This document shows positions 52,796 through 62,212 of a stretch of 64,000 nucleotides of DNA, one piece after another. Every line of letters begins with the position of its first letter. The stretch's first letter is position 1. The stretch spans positions 1,463,001 through 1,527,000 of the forward strand of contig NZ_JAOQNG010000001.1 in the NCBI RefSeq assembly GCF_025961225.1, given 5' to 3'. The notes under the pieces are model-generated. The model saw nothing but the letters and a program-made list of their open reading frames with translations, searched no databases and was not told the DNA's origin. This DNA is from Azospirillum canadense. Lineage in GTDB: Bacteria; Pseudomonadota; Alphaproteobacteria; Azospirillales; Azospirillaceae. A program made the position numbers and the translations under genes.

Positions 52796-53662
52796 ATGAA
52801 GCAATTCATCCTCACCACCCTCAACGGGCTCACCCTCGGCGCCTTGTACTTCCTGGTCGCCAGCGGCTTCACGCTGGTGTTCGGGCTGATGCGCAACGTC
52901 AACCTGGCGCATGGCGCGCTGTACCTGCTGGGCGCCTATGTCGGTTGGACGGTGGCGGACAAGACGGAATACTGGCTGCTCGGTGTGGCCGCCGGCTTCG
53001 CGGCGACGGCCGTGCTCGGGCTGGGGCTCCAACTGCTGATCTTCCGGCGGATGGAGGGGCAGGACCTGCGGCAGACGATGGTGACCATCGGCATCTCCAT
53101 CGTGCTGGCCGACCTGATGCTGTGGTTCTGGGGTGGGGAGACCTACCAGTTCTCGCCGCCGGAGGTCATCGACGGGTCGTTGCTGCTGCCCTTCACGCCG
53201 AACTGGCGCTACCCCAGCTACCGCATCGCGCTGCTGGTGGCCGCCGCCGCCATCGGGGTCGGGCTGTGGCTGTTCCTGAACCGGACCAAGGTCGGGATGA
53301 TGATCCGCGCCGGGGTGGACGACCGCGCCATGCTGGCGGCGAGCGGAGTCAATGTACAGCGGGTTTTCGCCATCACCTTCATGGTCGGGGCCGGACTGGC
53401 CGGCTTCGCGGGCGTGGTCGGCGGCACCGCCCTGTCCATCGCGCCGGGTGAGGACGTGCGCTACCTGCTGGCCTCCCTGATCGTGGTGATCGTCGGGGGC
53501 TTGGGCAGCATCACCGGGGCGGCGGTCGGCGCGCTGATCATCGGGCTGGCCGAGCAATACGGGCTCGCCTACTCCCCCACCTACGGGGCGGTCTACACCT
53601 TCCTGATCCTGGTGGCGGCGCTGGCGCTGCGACCGCAAGGGCTGATGGGGCGCCGGGCATGA
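52796..53662 (+). CDS. livH: Branched-chain amino-acid-type ABC permease, LivH-like
   Basis: 288-residue inner-membrane permease with about eight hydrophobic helices. LNGLTLGALYFLVASGFTLV and MRNVNLAHGALYLLGAYVG are the LivH N-terminal signature; GVDDRAMLAASGVNVQRVF is the cytoplasmic EAA-like loop contacting the ATPase. ATG 52796 is the normal start; upstream codons in the open frame belong to the palindromic repeat. Overlaps livM by four bases (ATGA). In this context the system may transport a carboxylate or amide compound rather than branched-chain amino acids. Confidence 0.92.
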   Translation: MKQFILTTLNGLTLGALYFLVASGFTLVFGLMRNVNLAHGALYLLGAYVGWTVADKTEYWLLGVAAGFAATAVLGLGLQLLIFRRMEGQDLRQTMVTIGISIVLADLMLWFWGGETYQFSPPEVIDGSLLLPFTPNWRYPSYRIALLVAAAAIGVGLWLFLNRTKVGMMIRAGVDDRAMLAASGVNVQRVFAITFMVGAGLAGFAGVVGGTALSIAPGEDVRYLLASLIVVIVGGLGSITGAAVGALIIGLAEQYGLAYSPTYGAVYTFLILVAALALRPQGLMGRRA

Positions 53663-54687
53663 CCATCGCCATTCAAGACACCGCTGTACGGAGCCCCGCG
53701 AACGTCGCCCTGCACGGGCGCATCGCCAAGTATGGGTTGCTCGGGCTGGCGCTGCTCGCTTACCCGCTGATGGCGAGCGACTTCTGGATCGTGCAGATCG
53801 GCGCGCAGACGCTGTTCATGGGCACCATCGCGCTGTCGCTGATGTGGCTGGGCGGCTACGGCGGCATGGTCAGCCTGGCGCAGCTGACCTTCGCGGGGGT
53901 GGCGGCCTACATGGTTGCGGTGTTCGGCGTGTCGAACCGGCCGGACATCTCGCTGGGCTGGGAGTGGTGGGCGGCGATCCCCGTGGCGCTGCTGATCGCC
54001 ACCGCCTTCGCCACCATCACCGGCATGCTCGCGGCGCGGACCGAGGGCATCTACACCATCATGATCACGCTGGCGATCGCGGTGGCCTTCTCGCTGTTCT
54101 GCCGGCAGAACTACGCGATCTTCAACGGCTTTGCGGGCTTCGCCGGGCTGAAGCCGCCCAGCCTGTTCGGCCTCGACCTCCGGGCGCCGCTGCCCTTCTA
54201 CTACCTCAGCCTCGCTTTCGCGGCGGCCTCCTACGTCGGCGTCGTCTACGTGACGCGGTCCACCTTCGGACTGGCGTTGCAGGCGGTGCGCGACAATCCG
54301 CGGCGCATGCGGGCGATCGGCTTCAACGTCTACGCCCACCGGGTCGCCGCCTACGCCATGTCCGGCCTGCTGGCCGCGGTCGGCGGGCTGCTGCTGGCCT
54401 GGTTCAACGGGCGCATCTCGCCGGGCACCATCGCCGCGGGACCCTGCATCAACACGCTGGTCATGGCGGTGCTGGGCGGCATGGTGCATCCGATCGGCCC
54501 CTATGTCGGGGCGCTGGTCTTCATCCTGTTGCAGAACTTCGCGATCGACCTGATCGACCCCGAGCGCTTCAACCTCGTCATCGGGGTGGCCTTCCTGATC
54601 ATCGTGCTGGCGTCGCCCGACGGGCTGGTCGGGCTGTGGCAGCGCATGACCCGGCGCAGGCCCGAAGGCGGGTCTTCACAACGATAA
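53659..54687 (+). CDS. livM: Branched-chain amino-acid-type ABC permease, LivM-like
   Basis: 342 residues with an N-terminal hydrophilic tail and about nine hydrophobic segments. Characteristic parts are ALSLMWLGGYGGMVSLAQLT, the loop QAVRDNPRRMRAIGFNVYAH for ATPase contact, and GGMVHPIGPYVGALVFILLQ. The gene overlaps livH by four bases and precedes the binding-protein gene by 18 bp. Confidence 0.92.
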   Translation: MTIAIQDTAVRSPANVALHGRIAKYGLLGLALLAYPLMASDFWIVQIGAQTLFMGTIALSLMWLGGYGGMVSLAQLTFAGVAAYMVAVFGVSNRPDISLGWEWWAAIPVALLIATAFATITGMLAARTEGIYTIMITLAIAVAFSLFCRQNYAIFNGFAGFAGLKPPSLFGLDLRAPLPFYYLSLAFAAASYVGVVYVTRSTFGLALQAVRDNPRRMRAIGFNVYAHRVAAYAMSGLLAAVGGLLLAWFNGRISPGTIAAGPCINTLVMAVLGGMVHPIGPYVGALVFILLQNFAIDLIDPERFNLVIGVAFLIIVLASPDGLVGLWQRMTRRRPEGGSSQR

Positions 54688-54705
54688 AATTCTTGGGAGG
54701 GAACG

Positions 54706-55956
54706 ATGATGCGGAGCGTAAGGGGTGCATTCCTGGCCGCGACGATGCTGGCGGGACTTTCCATCACGGCGTCGGCCCAGGCGGCCGACAGCATCAAGGT
54801 GGGCGGCCTCGCCACGCTGGAGGGCGCCTTCACCGTGTTGGGCCAGGACGGCCTGCGTGGGCTGGAACTGGCGCTGAAGGAGGCGAACTACACCGCCGGC
54901 GGCAAGAAGATCGAGCTGGTGAAGGGCTCCTCCGACGCGACGCCCGACAGCGCCATCCGCGCCGCCCGCAAGCTGGTGGAGCAGGACAAGGTCGACATCC
55001 TGGTCGGCCCGCTGTCCGGCGACGAGGGCGTCGCCATGCGCGACTTTGCCAAGACGCACCCGAACGTGACCTTCATCAACGGGTCTTCGGCGGCCCAGGA
55101 CACCACGCTGCGCAGCCCCGCGCCCAACTTCTACCGCTTCAACACCGACGGCGTGCAATGGGCGGCGGGCCTCGGCGACTACAGCGCCAAAACCAAGGGC
55201 TACAAGCGCGTCGTCACGGTGGCGGAGGACTACGGTTTCCCCTACAGCCAGGTCATGGGCTTCATGCTGGAGTTCTGCAAGGCCGGCGGCAAGGTCGCGG
55301 ACAAGTTCTGGGTGCCCATCGGCAATAAGGACTTCTCCTCCATCATCGCGAAGATCCCGGACAACATCGACGCCATCTATGTCGCGCTGGGCGGTGCGGA
55401 CGCCACCAACTTCCTGACGCAGTACGAGCAGTCCGGCGGCGACAAGCCGATGATCGCCGGCTCCATCACCGTCGACCAAACGGTGCTCGGCGCCAAGGGG
55501 AAGCGGCGCAGCTACCTGATCGGCACCCCGTCCGCCGGTCCCATCGCCGACACCTGGGACGACGCGAAGTGGAAGCAGTTCGTCGCTGATTACAAGAAGG
55601 CCTTCCCCGACGGCCTGCCGTCGCCCTCGCTCTTCGCCCACGCCTATTACCTCGCCGGCAAGGCGATGGTGGAGGGATTGAACGAGGTGAAAGGCGACCT
55701 CGGCGACGGGGAGAAGAAATTCCAGGCAGCACTCGCCAAGCTGACGATGGACACGCCGACCGGCAAGGTCAGCCTCGACAAGAACCGGCAGGCCATCGCC
55801 GACATCTTCCTGACGGAGGTGGTCGAGGGGCCGAACAACACCCTGATGAACAAGGTCGTGAAGGTCATCCCGCAGGTGAACCAGACCATGGGCATGGACG
55901 AGGCGGAATTCATGAAGCTCGGCCCCGCCAGCCGCGACAACCCGGAGTGCCGGTAA
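54706..55956 (+). CDS. ABC transporter periplasmic substrate-binding protein, LivK type
   Basis: 416 residues. A Sec signal peptide (MRSVRGAFLAATMLAGLSIT, cut after ASAQA) is followed by the class I periplasmic-binding fold: TLEGAFTVLGQDGLRGLELA, LVGPLSGDEGVAMRDFA, FYRFNTDGVQWAAGL and VTVAEDYGFPYSQVMGFMLE. GGGAGGGAACG precedes ATG 54706; ATG 54709 is equally possible. It determines the transporter's specificity. The family includes binders of amino acids, amides and aromatic acids. Confidence 0.92.
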   Translation: MMRSVRGAFLAATMLAGLSITASAQAADSIKVGGLATLEGAFTVLGQDGLRGLELALKEANYTAGGKKIELVKGSSDATPDSAIRAARKLVEQDKVDILVGPLSGDEGVAMRDFAKTHPNVTFINGSSAAQDTTLRSPAPNFYRFNTDGVQWAAGLGDYSAKTKGYKRVVTVAEDYGFPYSQVMGFMLEFCKAGGKVADKFWVPIGNKDFSSIIAKIPDNIDAIYVALGGADATNFLTQYEQSGGDKPMIAGSITVDQTVLGAKGKRRSYLIGTPSAGPIADTWDDAKWKQFVADYKKAFPDGLPSPSLFAHAYYLAGKAMVEGLNEVKGDLGDGEKKFQAALAKLTMDTPTGKVSLDKNRQAIADIFLTEVVEGPNNTLMNKVVKVIPQVNQTMGMDEAEFMKLGPASRDNPECR

Positions 55957-55969
55957 GGGGAAGCTCAAA

Positions 55970-56075
55970 CCCCCACCCTAACCCTCCCCCGCTGGGCGGG
56001 GGAGGGAACTCCGCCGTCTCCCCTGCAAATCCATCTCCCTCCCCCGCCCAGCGGGGGAGGGTCGGGGTGGGGGTA
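55970..56075. repeat. Paired palindromic repeat element, copy B
   Basis: CCCCACCCTAACCCTCCCCC at the left end and GGGGGAGGGTCGGGGTGGGG at the right are complementary; each half also forms its own hairpin (CCCCCGCTGGGCGGGGG and CCCCCGCCCAGCGGGGG). It separates the binding-protein gene from livG. Confidence 0.82.
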
Positions 56076-56089
56076 AACTGAGGATCCGC

Positions 56090-56869
56090 ATGCAACGCGC
56101 CGAACGCCTGAAATCCGTCGCCTCATCCAACGCGCTGGAACTCTCCGGGGTCAGCCGGGTGTTCGGCGCGCTGGTGGCGGTTGACAATGTGACCTTCTCC
56201 GTCACGGCGGGGGAGCGACGGGCGATCCTCGGCTCCAACGGGGCGGGGAAGACGACGCTGTTCAACACCATCACCGGCGACTTCCCGCCGTCGAACGGGC
56301 GCATCCGATTTTTCGGGGAGGACATCACCGAGCTGCCGCCCTACGAGCGCATCCGGCGCGGCCTGCGCCGCACCTATCAGAACTCCCAGCTGTTCCGCGG
56401 GTTGCCGGTGCTGGACAATCTGTACCTCGCCGTGCGCGGGGTGGGGCGACGGCGCATGAGCCTGCTGCGGCCGGGCGAGGACCACCCGGCGCGCGTCGCC
56501 GCGCAGCAACTCGCCCACGCCATCCATCTGGAGGACGTCGCCGACCGCCCGGTGTCGGAGCTGTCGCATGGGCAGCAGCGGCAGCTGGAGATCGGCATGG
56601 CGTTGGCCGGTGCCCCCCGCTTCATCCTGTTCGACGAGCCCGCCGCCGGCCTCAGCCCCGCGGAGCGGCGCGAGCTTGTGGACATCCTGAAGGCGCTGCC
56701 CACCCACATCGGCTTCATCATCATCGAGCACGATTTGGCTGTCGCTTTGCAGGTCGCGGAGACGGTGACCGTCATGCACCAGGGCCGCGTCTTCAAGCAC
56801 GGCCTGCCCGCGGACATCGAGACCGACCCCGAGGTCCAGAGGATCTACCTGGGGGGACGGCATGGCTGA
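56090..56869 (+). CDS. livG: ABC transporter ATPase, LivG type
   Basis: 259 residues. Walker [15 protein letters not shown], the LivG-specific [21 protein letters not shown]-loop, signature motif [17 protein letters not shown] and Walker [14 protein letters not shown] are complete, ending with the switch His ([17 protein letters not shown]). It overlaps the next gene, the LivF fusion, by eight bases. Drives import through LivHM. Confidence 0.94.
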   Translation: MQRAERLKSVASSNALELSGVSRVFGALVAVDNVTFSVTAGERRAILGSNGAGKTTLFNTITGDFPPSNGRIRFFGEDITELPPYERIRRGLRRTYQNSQLFRGLPVLDNLYLAVRGVGRRRMSLLRPGEDHPARVAAQQLAHAIHLEDVADRPVSELSHGQQRQLEIGMALAGAPRFILFDEPAAGLSPAERRELVDILKALPTHIGFIIIEHDLAVALQVAETVTVMHQGRVFKHGLPADIETDPEVQRIYLGGRHG

Positions 56870-59039
56870 ACCGGTCATCCAGGTCACCGACCTCCACGTC
56901 TATTATGGCCAGTCGCACGCGCTGCAAGGGGTGACGCTGCGGCTCGACGGCGGCGTGCTGGCGGTGGTCGGGCGCAACGGCATGGGCAAGACCACGCTGT
57001 GCAACGCCATCATGGGCATGGTGCGAGCGCAGCGCGGGTCGGTGCGGGTGCTGGGCAAGGACATCCTCGGCTTCGCCCCCAACGACGTGGTGGCGCACCG
57101 CGTCGGCTACGTCCCGCAGGGCCGCCGCGTCTGGCCGTCGCTGAGCGTGGACGAGCACCTGCGGCTCGCCTCCGGCTCCAAGGGGCCATGGACGGTGGAG
57201 CGTGTCTACGAGGCCTTCCCCCGCCTGAAGGAGCGCCGCAACAACGGCGGCGGGCAGCTGTCGGGCGGCGAGCAACAGATGCTCGCCATCGGGCGGGCAC
57301 TGCTGGCCAACCCCCGGCTGCTGATCATGGACGAACCGACGGAAGGTCTCGCCCCCGTGATCGTGGAGCAGGTTGCCGCCATGCTGAAGCGGCTGGGCGG
57401 CGAGGCGGAAATCAGCGTGTTGCTGGTCGAGCAGAACCTGGGCGTCGCGCTCGACGTCGCCTCCCGCGTCGCGGTGATGGTCAACGGCCGCATCGCCCGC
57501 GAGCTTCCCTCGGCGGAGCTGGCGCGCGACGCTGAGCTGCAGCGCCGCCTGATCGGCGTCGGCAGCCACGGGCACGAGGACGAGGTGACGACCGACGCCG
57601 CTCCCATGGCGGAGCCGGAACCGGAGGTGCGCGCCTACGTCGTCCGCCGCGCCGCCGCGGAGATCGCCTCAGTCCCGACCATCGACCTGCCGATGGAAGA
57701 GCCGGTCGTCAGCATTGCCCGCGCCCCGACGCGCTGGGGCTCCGGCAGCCGAACCGCTGCGCGCCCGGCGCCGGATTCCTTGGCCAGTGCGCTCGTCGAG
57801 GACACTGCCCCGCGCGAGATGGCGGTGCCCATCGCCCAAACCGTCGGCCGTGCCGCCTACATCGCCGGCACCTTCGACACTAAGGCGAAGGAGCTGTTCT
57901 TCCTGAAGAACCGCATCGAGAAGCTCGGCCTGTCCACGGTCACCGTGGACCTCTCCACCTCCGGCCGGCCGAGCCCGGCCGACGTCGGTCCGCAGGAGGT
58001 CGCGCGGCACCACCCGAAGGGCACGGCCGCCGTCTTCACCGGCGACCGCGGATCGTCCGTCGCGGCGATGGCCGAGGCGTTCGAGCGCTTCATCCTGACG
58101 CGACGCGACGTAGGCGGGCTGATCTCCGCCGGCGGGTCGGGGGCAACGGCGCTCGCCACGCCGGCCATGCGGCGGCTCGCCGTTGGCGTGCCGAAGGTGA
58201 TGGTGTCCACCGTCGCCAGCGGCGACGTGAAGGGCTATGTCGGGCCGTCGGACCTCTGCATGATGCACTCCGTCACCGACGTGCAGGGCATCAACCGCAT
58301 CTCCGAACAGGTGCTGTCCAACGCTGCCCACGCGCTGGCCGGCATGATCGCCCACCGCCCGCGCAGCGTGATGGCCGACAAGCCCGCCGTCGGGCTGACC
58401 ATGTTCGGCGTCACCACCCCCTGCGTGCAGATGGTCCAGCGGGCACTGGAGGAGCGCTACGACTGTCTGGTCTTCCACGCCACGGGCACCGGCAGCCAGT
58501 CCATGGAAAAGCTGGTGGACTCCCGCCTTCTCGCCGGCGTCATCGACGTGACGACGACGGAGGTTGCGGATCTCTTGATGGGTGGGGTGATGAGCGCGGG
58601 AGAGGGGCGGCTCGAATCCATCATCCGCAGCCGCGTGCCATACGTCGGCTCGTGCGGGGCGCTGGACATGGTGAACTGGGGTCCGATCGACACGGTGCCC
58701 GCCCAATACAAGGGCCGCAATCTCTACCGCCACAACCCGCAGGTGACGCTGATGCGCACCACGGCGGAGGAGAACGCCCGCATGGGCCGCTGGATCGGCG
58801 AGAAGCTGAACCGCATGGACGGCCCCGTCCGCTTCCTGATCCCGGAAAGCGGCGTGTCGCTGATCGACGCGCCCGGCAAGCCCTTCCACGACCCCGCCGC
58901 CGACGCCGCCCTGTTCCGCGCGCTGGAGGAAACGGTGCGGACGAACGCGAACCGCAAGCTGGTCCGGCTGCCGCTGAACATCAACGACCCCGCCTTCGCG
59001 GAGGCTTTGGTGAAGGCCTTCGAGGAGGTGATGGGATGA
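56862..59039 (+). CDS. livF: LivF-type ATPase fused to UPF0261 (Tm-1-like) domain
   Basis: 725 residues. Residues 1-235 are a LivF ATPase: [20 protein letters not shown], signature [19 protein letters not shown], Walker [15 protein letters not shown] Pro/Ala-rich linker (about 235-325) leads to a complete UPF0261/Tm-1-like ATP-binding domain ([79 protein letters not shown]). UPF0261 is related to the N-terminal half of the tomato Tm-1 protein. Fusing it to a transport ATPase ties the domain directly to uptake. The next gene encodes the matching C-terminal half family. Confidence 0.9.
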   Translation: MAEPVIQVTDLHVYYGQSHALQGVTLRLDGGVLAVVGRNGMGKTTLCNAIMGMVRAQRGSVRVLGKDILGFAPNDVVAHRVGYVPQGRRVWPSLSVDEHLRLASGSKGPWTVERVYEAFPRLKERRNNGGGQLSGGEQQMLAIGRALLANPRLLIMDEPTEGLAPVIVEQVAAMLKRLGGEAEISVLLVEQNLGVALDVASRVAVMVNGRIARELPSAELARDAELQRRLIGVGSHGHEDEVTTDAAPMAEPEPEVRAYVVRRAAAEIASVPTIDLPMEEPVVSIARAPTRWGSGSRTAARPAPDSLASALVEDTAPREMAVPIAQTVGRAAYIAGTFDTKAKELFFLKNRIEKLGLSTVTVDLSTSGRPSPADVGPQEVARHHPKGTAAVFTGDRGSSVAAMAEAFERFILTRRDVGGLISAGGSGATALATPAMRRLAVGVPKVMVSTVASGDVKGYVGPSDLCMMHSVTDVQGINRISEQVLSNAAHALAGMIAHRPRSVMADKPAVGLTMFGVTTPCVQMVQRALEERYDCLVFHATGTGSQSMEKLVDSRLLAGVIDVTTTEVADLLMGGVMSAGEGRLESIIRSRVPYVGSCGALDMVNWGPIDTVPAQYKGRNLYRHNPQVTLMRTTAEENARMGRWIGEKLNRMDGPVRFLIPESGVSLIDAPGKPFHDPAADAALFRALEETVRTNANRKLVRLPLNINDPAFAEALVKAFEEVMG

Positions 59040-59061
59040 CCGGGAGGAGTGTCGGGAGTTC

Positions 59062-59165
59062 GGCCCCCACCCTAACCCTCCCCCATCTTCGACGGGGGAG
59101 GGAACTCCGCCACGCGTCGCCGAAAGCCCTCCCCCGCGAAGTGGGGGAGAGTTGGGTGGGGGCCC
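59062..59165. repeat. Paired palindromic repeat element, copy C
   Basis: CCCCCACCCTAACCCTCCCC at the left is complementary to the GGGGGAGAGTTGGGTGGGGG at the right, each half with its own hairpin around ATCTTCGA and GCGAAG-type loops. Same family as copy B. It lies between the LivF-UPF0261 and TIM-barrel genes. Confidence 0.8.
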
Positions 59166-59202
59166 AGCGCGACCACTCCACCATCTACGAGAAGGCACCC
59201 CA

Positions 59203-60045
59203 ATGCCCCGCATAGCCCGCCAAACCATCCTTGACACCTTTCGCGCCAAGATCGCGCGGGGGGAGCCCATCGTCGGCGGCGGAGCCGGCACCGGCCTTTC
59301 CGCCAAGTGCGAGGAGGCCGGGGGGATCGACCTGATCGTCATCTACAACTCCGGCCGTTACCGCATGGCAGGACGGGGCTCGCTTGCCGGGCTGCTCGCC
59401 TACGGCAACGCCAACGAGATCGTCGTGGAGATGGCGCGGGAGGTGCTGCCGGTCGTGAAGCGCACGCCCGTGCTGGCCGGCGTCAACGGCACCGACCCCT
59501 TCATGATCCGCGGCCATTTCCTGCGGCGGCTGGCCGACCTGGGCTTTTCCGGTGTGCAGAACTTCCCGACCGTGGGGCTGATCGACGGCACCTTCCGGGC
59601 GAATCTGGAGGAGACCGGCATGGGCTATGGGCTGGAGGTGGACATGATCCGCGCGGCCCATGAGTTGGGCCTGCTGACCACTCCCTACGTTTTCTCCGAA
59701 GGGGAGGCGGAAGCGATGGCGGAGGCCGGCGCCGACATCGTCGTCTGCCACATGGGCCTGACCACCGGGGGCAGCATCGGGGCGGAGACGGCAAAGACGC
59801 TCGATCAGTGCGCCGAGGATATCAACGCCTGGATCGCCGCCGCCAAGCGCGTGCGCAAGGACGTCATCGCGCTGTGCCATGGAGGGCCGATCAGCATGCC
59901 GGAGGACGCCGCATACATCCTAGACCGCTGCCCGGATTGCGACGGTTTCTACGGCGCTTCCAGCATGGAACGGCTGCCGGTCGAAACGGCGCTGACCGAA
60001 CAGACGCGGGCCTTCACCGCCATGAAGCGCAAAGCACGAGAGTAA
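59203..60045 (+). CDS. Phosphoenolpyruvate-hydrolase-family TIM-barrel protein (Tm-1 C-terminal half type)
   Basis: 280 residues: [93 protein letters not shown] and [16 protein letters not shown] are the strands and loops of this family, placed among the phosphoenolpyruvate mutase-like barrels. In plants the same domain forms the C-terminal half of Tm-1, whose N-terminal half is UPF0261. Here the two halves are neighbouring genes. ATG 59203 is chosen because the upstream frame is repeat DNA. Activity unknown. Confidence 0.88.
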   Translation: MPRIARQTILDTFRAKIARGEPIVGGGAGTGLSAKCEEAGGIDLIVIYNSGRYRMAGRGSLAGLLAYGNANEIVVEMAREVLPVVKRTPVLAGVNGTDPFMIRGHFLRRLADLGFSGVQNFPTVGLIDGTFRANLEETGMGYGLEVDMIRAAHELGLLTTPYVFSEGEAEAMAEAGADIVVCHMGLTTGGSIGAETAKTLDQCAEDINAWIAAAKRVRKDVIALCHGGPISMPEDAAYILDRCPDCDGFYGASSMERLPVETALTEQTRAFTAMKRKARE

Positions 60046-60062
60046 AAAGGGAGGAACCACCC

Positions 60063-61751
60063 ATGTCCGGAGAAACGATCGGCGCGTTGATCGCCTGGTT
60101 GGTCGTCATCGCCATCGTCGTGGCGGTCGTGGCCTACTTCCTCTACTTCTTCTACCGACGTTCCACCAAGGAGGTGAGCTTCGTCCGCACCGGCCTCGGC
60201 GGACAGCGGGTTGTGGTCAACGGCGGTGCGATCGTACTGCCGGTCATCCACGACCTGACGCTGGTCAACATGTCCACCCTGCGGCTGGAGGTGCGCCGCG
60301 CGCGCGAACAGGCGCTGATCACCCGCGACCGCATGCGCGTGGACGTGATCGCGGAATTCTACGTCCGCGTCGCCCCGGCGCCGGAGGCGATCTCCATCGC
60401 CGCCCAGACGCTCGGCTCCCGCACCATGAAGGCGGAGGGGCTGAAGGAATTGGTGGAAGGCCGCTTCGTCGACGCGCTGCGCGCCGTCGCCGCCGAGATG
60501 AGCATGGAGGAAATGCACGTCAAGCGCGGCGACTACGTGAAACGCGTCCGCGCCACCGTCGCCGAGGATCTGGCGCTGAACGGGCTGGAGCTGGAAAGCG
60601 TGTCGCTGACCAGCCTCGACCAGACGCCCATGGAATACTTCAACCCGTCCAACGCCTTCGACGCCGAAGGCTTGACCCGCCTGACGCAGGAGATCGAGCA
60701 GCGCAAGAAGGTCCGCAACGACATCGAGCAGGACACGGCCATCCAGATCCGCAACAAGAACCTGGAGGCCGAAAAGCTGATGCTGGACATCGAGCGTGAG
60801 TCCGAATACGCCCGCCTGTCACAGGAGCGGGAGCTGGAAATCCGCCGCGCCATGCAGCGCGCCGAACTGGCCCGTGAGCGGGCCGAGCAGGACCGCAGCG
60901 CCGAGGAAGCCCAACTGACCGCCCGCGAGCAGGTGGAGCGCATCCGCATCCAGACCGAACGCCGCCTGGAGGAGGAGCGCATCCAGCGCGAACGCGAGGT
61001 GCAGCGGCTGGAGGTGGAGCGCCGCAAGTCCCTGGAACTGGCGGAGCAGGAACGCCAGATCGCCGTCGCCGAACAGTCGCGTGCCCAGTCGGAGGCGCTG
61101 GCCCGCGCCGAGGAGGCCCGCGCGCTTGCCGTCGCCGCGGAAGAAAAGGTCTTCTCCGCCCGCGAGATCGAGCAGGCCGAACGCCGCAAGCAGATCGAGC
61201 TGATCGCCGCCGTGCAGGACGCCCAGCGCGACGCCGTCCGCCTGCGCACGGAGGCGGAGGCCGAACGGCTGGCCGCCACGGACCGCGCCGAGGCCGCGCG
61301 CATCGCCGCAGAAGCGGAGGCGGAGGCCGACAAGATCCGCGCGCTGGCCGCCCGCCTGCGCTACGAGATCGAGGCCGAGGGCGCGCGCCAGATGAACGAG
61401 GCGCAGAACGTGCTGACCGCGGACTCCCGCGCTTCCGCCATGCGGCTGAAGCTGATCGACAAGCTGGAGGCGATCATCCGCGAGAGCGTGCGCCCCATGG
61501 AGCGGATCGAGGGCATCAAGATCCTGCATGTGGACGGGCTGGGCATGAACGGGCACCATTCCAACGGCGACGGCAACGGTGCAGGGATCGCGGACTCGGT
61601 CGTGAACTCCGCCCTGCGCTACCGCGCCCAGGCGCCGCTGGTCGACCAGTTGCTGCGCGAGATCGGCATCGAGGGCGTGGACATCAACAAGCTCGCCGGC
61701 GGCCTCAACCACCGCGCGCTGGCCGAGCCGGACGACGGCACGAAGCATTGA
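60063..61751 (+). CDS. Flotillin-like SPFH/Band-7 protein
   Basis: 562 residues. An N-terminal transmembrane anchor (ALIAWLVVIAIVVAVVAYFL) is followed by an SPFH domain (RVVVNGGAIVLPVIHDLTLV, VDVIAEFYVRVAPAPEAISI) and a 300-residue Glu/Arg/Ala coiled coil (from about 200 to 480) typical of flotillins and YqiK. The C-terminus has a Gly/Asn/His-rich stretch and a short helical tail. Flotillins organise membrane microdomains. GGGAGGAACC precedes the start. Its place in a transport and catabolism cluster suggests it scaffolds the transporter or associated enzymes (inference). Confidence 0.92.
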   Translation: MSGETIGALIAWLVVIAIVVAVVAYFLYFFYRRSTKEVSFVRTGLGGQRVVVNGGAIVLPVIHDLTLVNMSTLRLEVRRAREQALITRDRMRVDVIAEFYVRVAPAPEAISIAAQTLGSRTMKAEGLKELVEGRFVDALRAVAAEMSMEEMHVKRGDYVKRVRATVAEDLALNGLELESVSLTSLDQTPMEYFNPSNAFDAEGLTRLTQEIEQRKKVRNDIEQDTAIQIRNKNLEAEKLMLDIERESEYARLSQERELEIRRAMQRAELARERAEQDRSAEEAQLTAREQVERIRIQTERRLEEERIQREREVQRLEVERRKSLELAEQERQIAVAEQSRAQSEALARAEEARALAVAAEEKVFSAREIEQAERRKQIELIAAVQDAQRDAVRLRTEAEAERLAATDRAEAARIAAEAEAEADKIRALAARLRYEIEAEGARQMNEAQNVLTADSRASAMRLKLIDKLEAIIRESVRPMERIEGIKILHVDGLGMNGHHSNGDGNGAGIADSVVNSALRYRAQAPLVDQLLREIGIEGVDINKLAGGLNHRALAEPDDGTKH

Positions 61752-61770
61752 TCAGCAAGGGGAGGGGTAC

Positions 61771-62211
61771 ATGGTGAAGGTCTACACATCCACCGTCATC
61801 GACGCTCCGGCGGAGCAGGTCTGGGCGATCGTGCGTGACTTCAACGGGCTGCCGAACTGGACGCCCTTCTGCGCTGAAAGCCGCATCGAAGGGGGCGAGC
61901 CCGCCGACCGGATCGGCGCCGTGCGGAACTTCCGCCTGAAGGACGGCGGCGTGCTCCGCGAAAAGCTTCTGATGCTGTCCGACTACGACTACCAGTGCAG
62001 CTACTCGATCCTGGAAAGCCCATTGGGCGTCACCGACTATGTCGCGACGCTGAAGCTGTCGCCGGTCACCGACGGCGACCGCTGCTTCGCGGAATGGTCG
62101 GCGGAGTTCAATTGCGCCGCCGGGCGGGAAGGAGAGCTGTCGCAGCTGATCGGGCAGGGCGTCTTCCAGGGGGCGTTCGACACCCTGAAGGAGAAGGCAA
62201 GGCGAGCCTGA
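61771..62211 (+). CDS. SRPBCC (START-like, polyketide-cyclase-type) protein
   Basis: 146 residues beginning KVYTSTVIDAPAEQVWAIVR and DFNGLPNWTPFCAESRIEGG, the classic SRPBCC N-terminus; ends with a long C-terminal helix (GVFQGAFDTLKEKARRA). It has a close relative one base downstream, the first domain of the next gene, sharing the same DFN...W and PVTDG patterns, so a local duplication is likely. Ligand unknown. Confidence 0.87.
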   Translation: MVKVYTSTVIDAPAEQVWAIVRDFNGLPNWTPFCAESRIEGGEPADRIGAVRNFRLKDGGVLREKLLMLSDYDYQCSYSILESPLGVTDYVATLKLSPVTDGDRCFAEWSAEFNCAAGREGELSQLIGQGVFQGAFDTLKEKARRA

Positions 62212-62212
62212 C

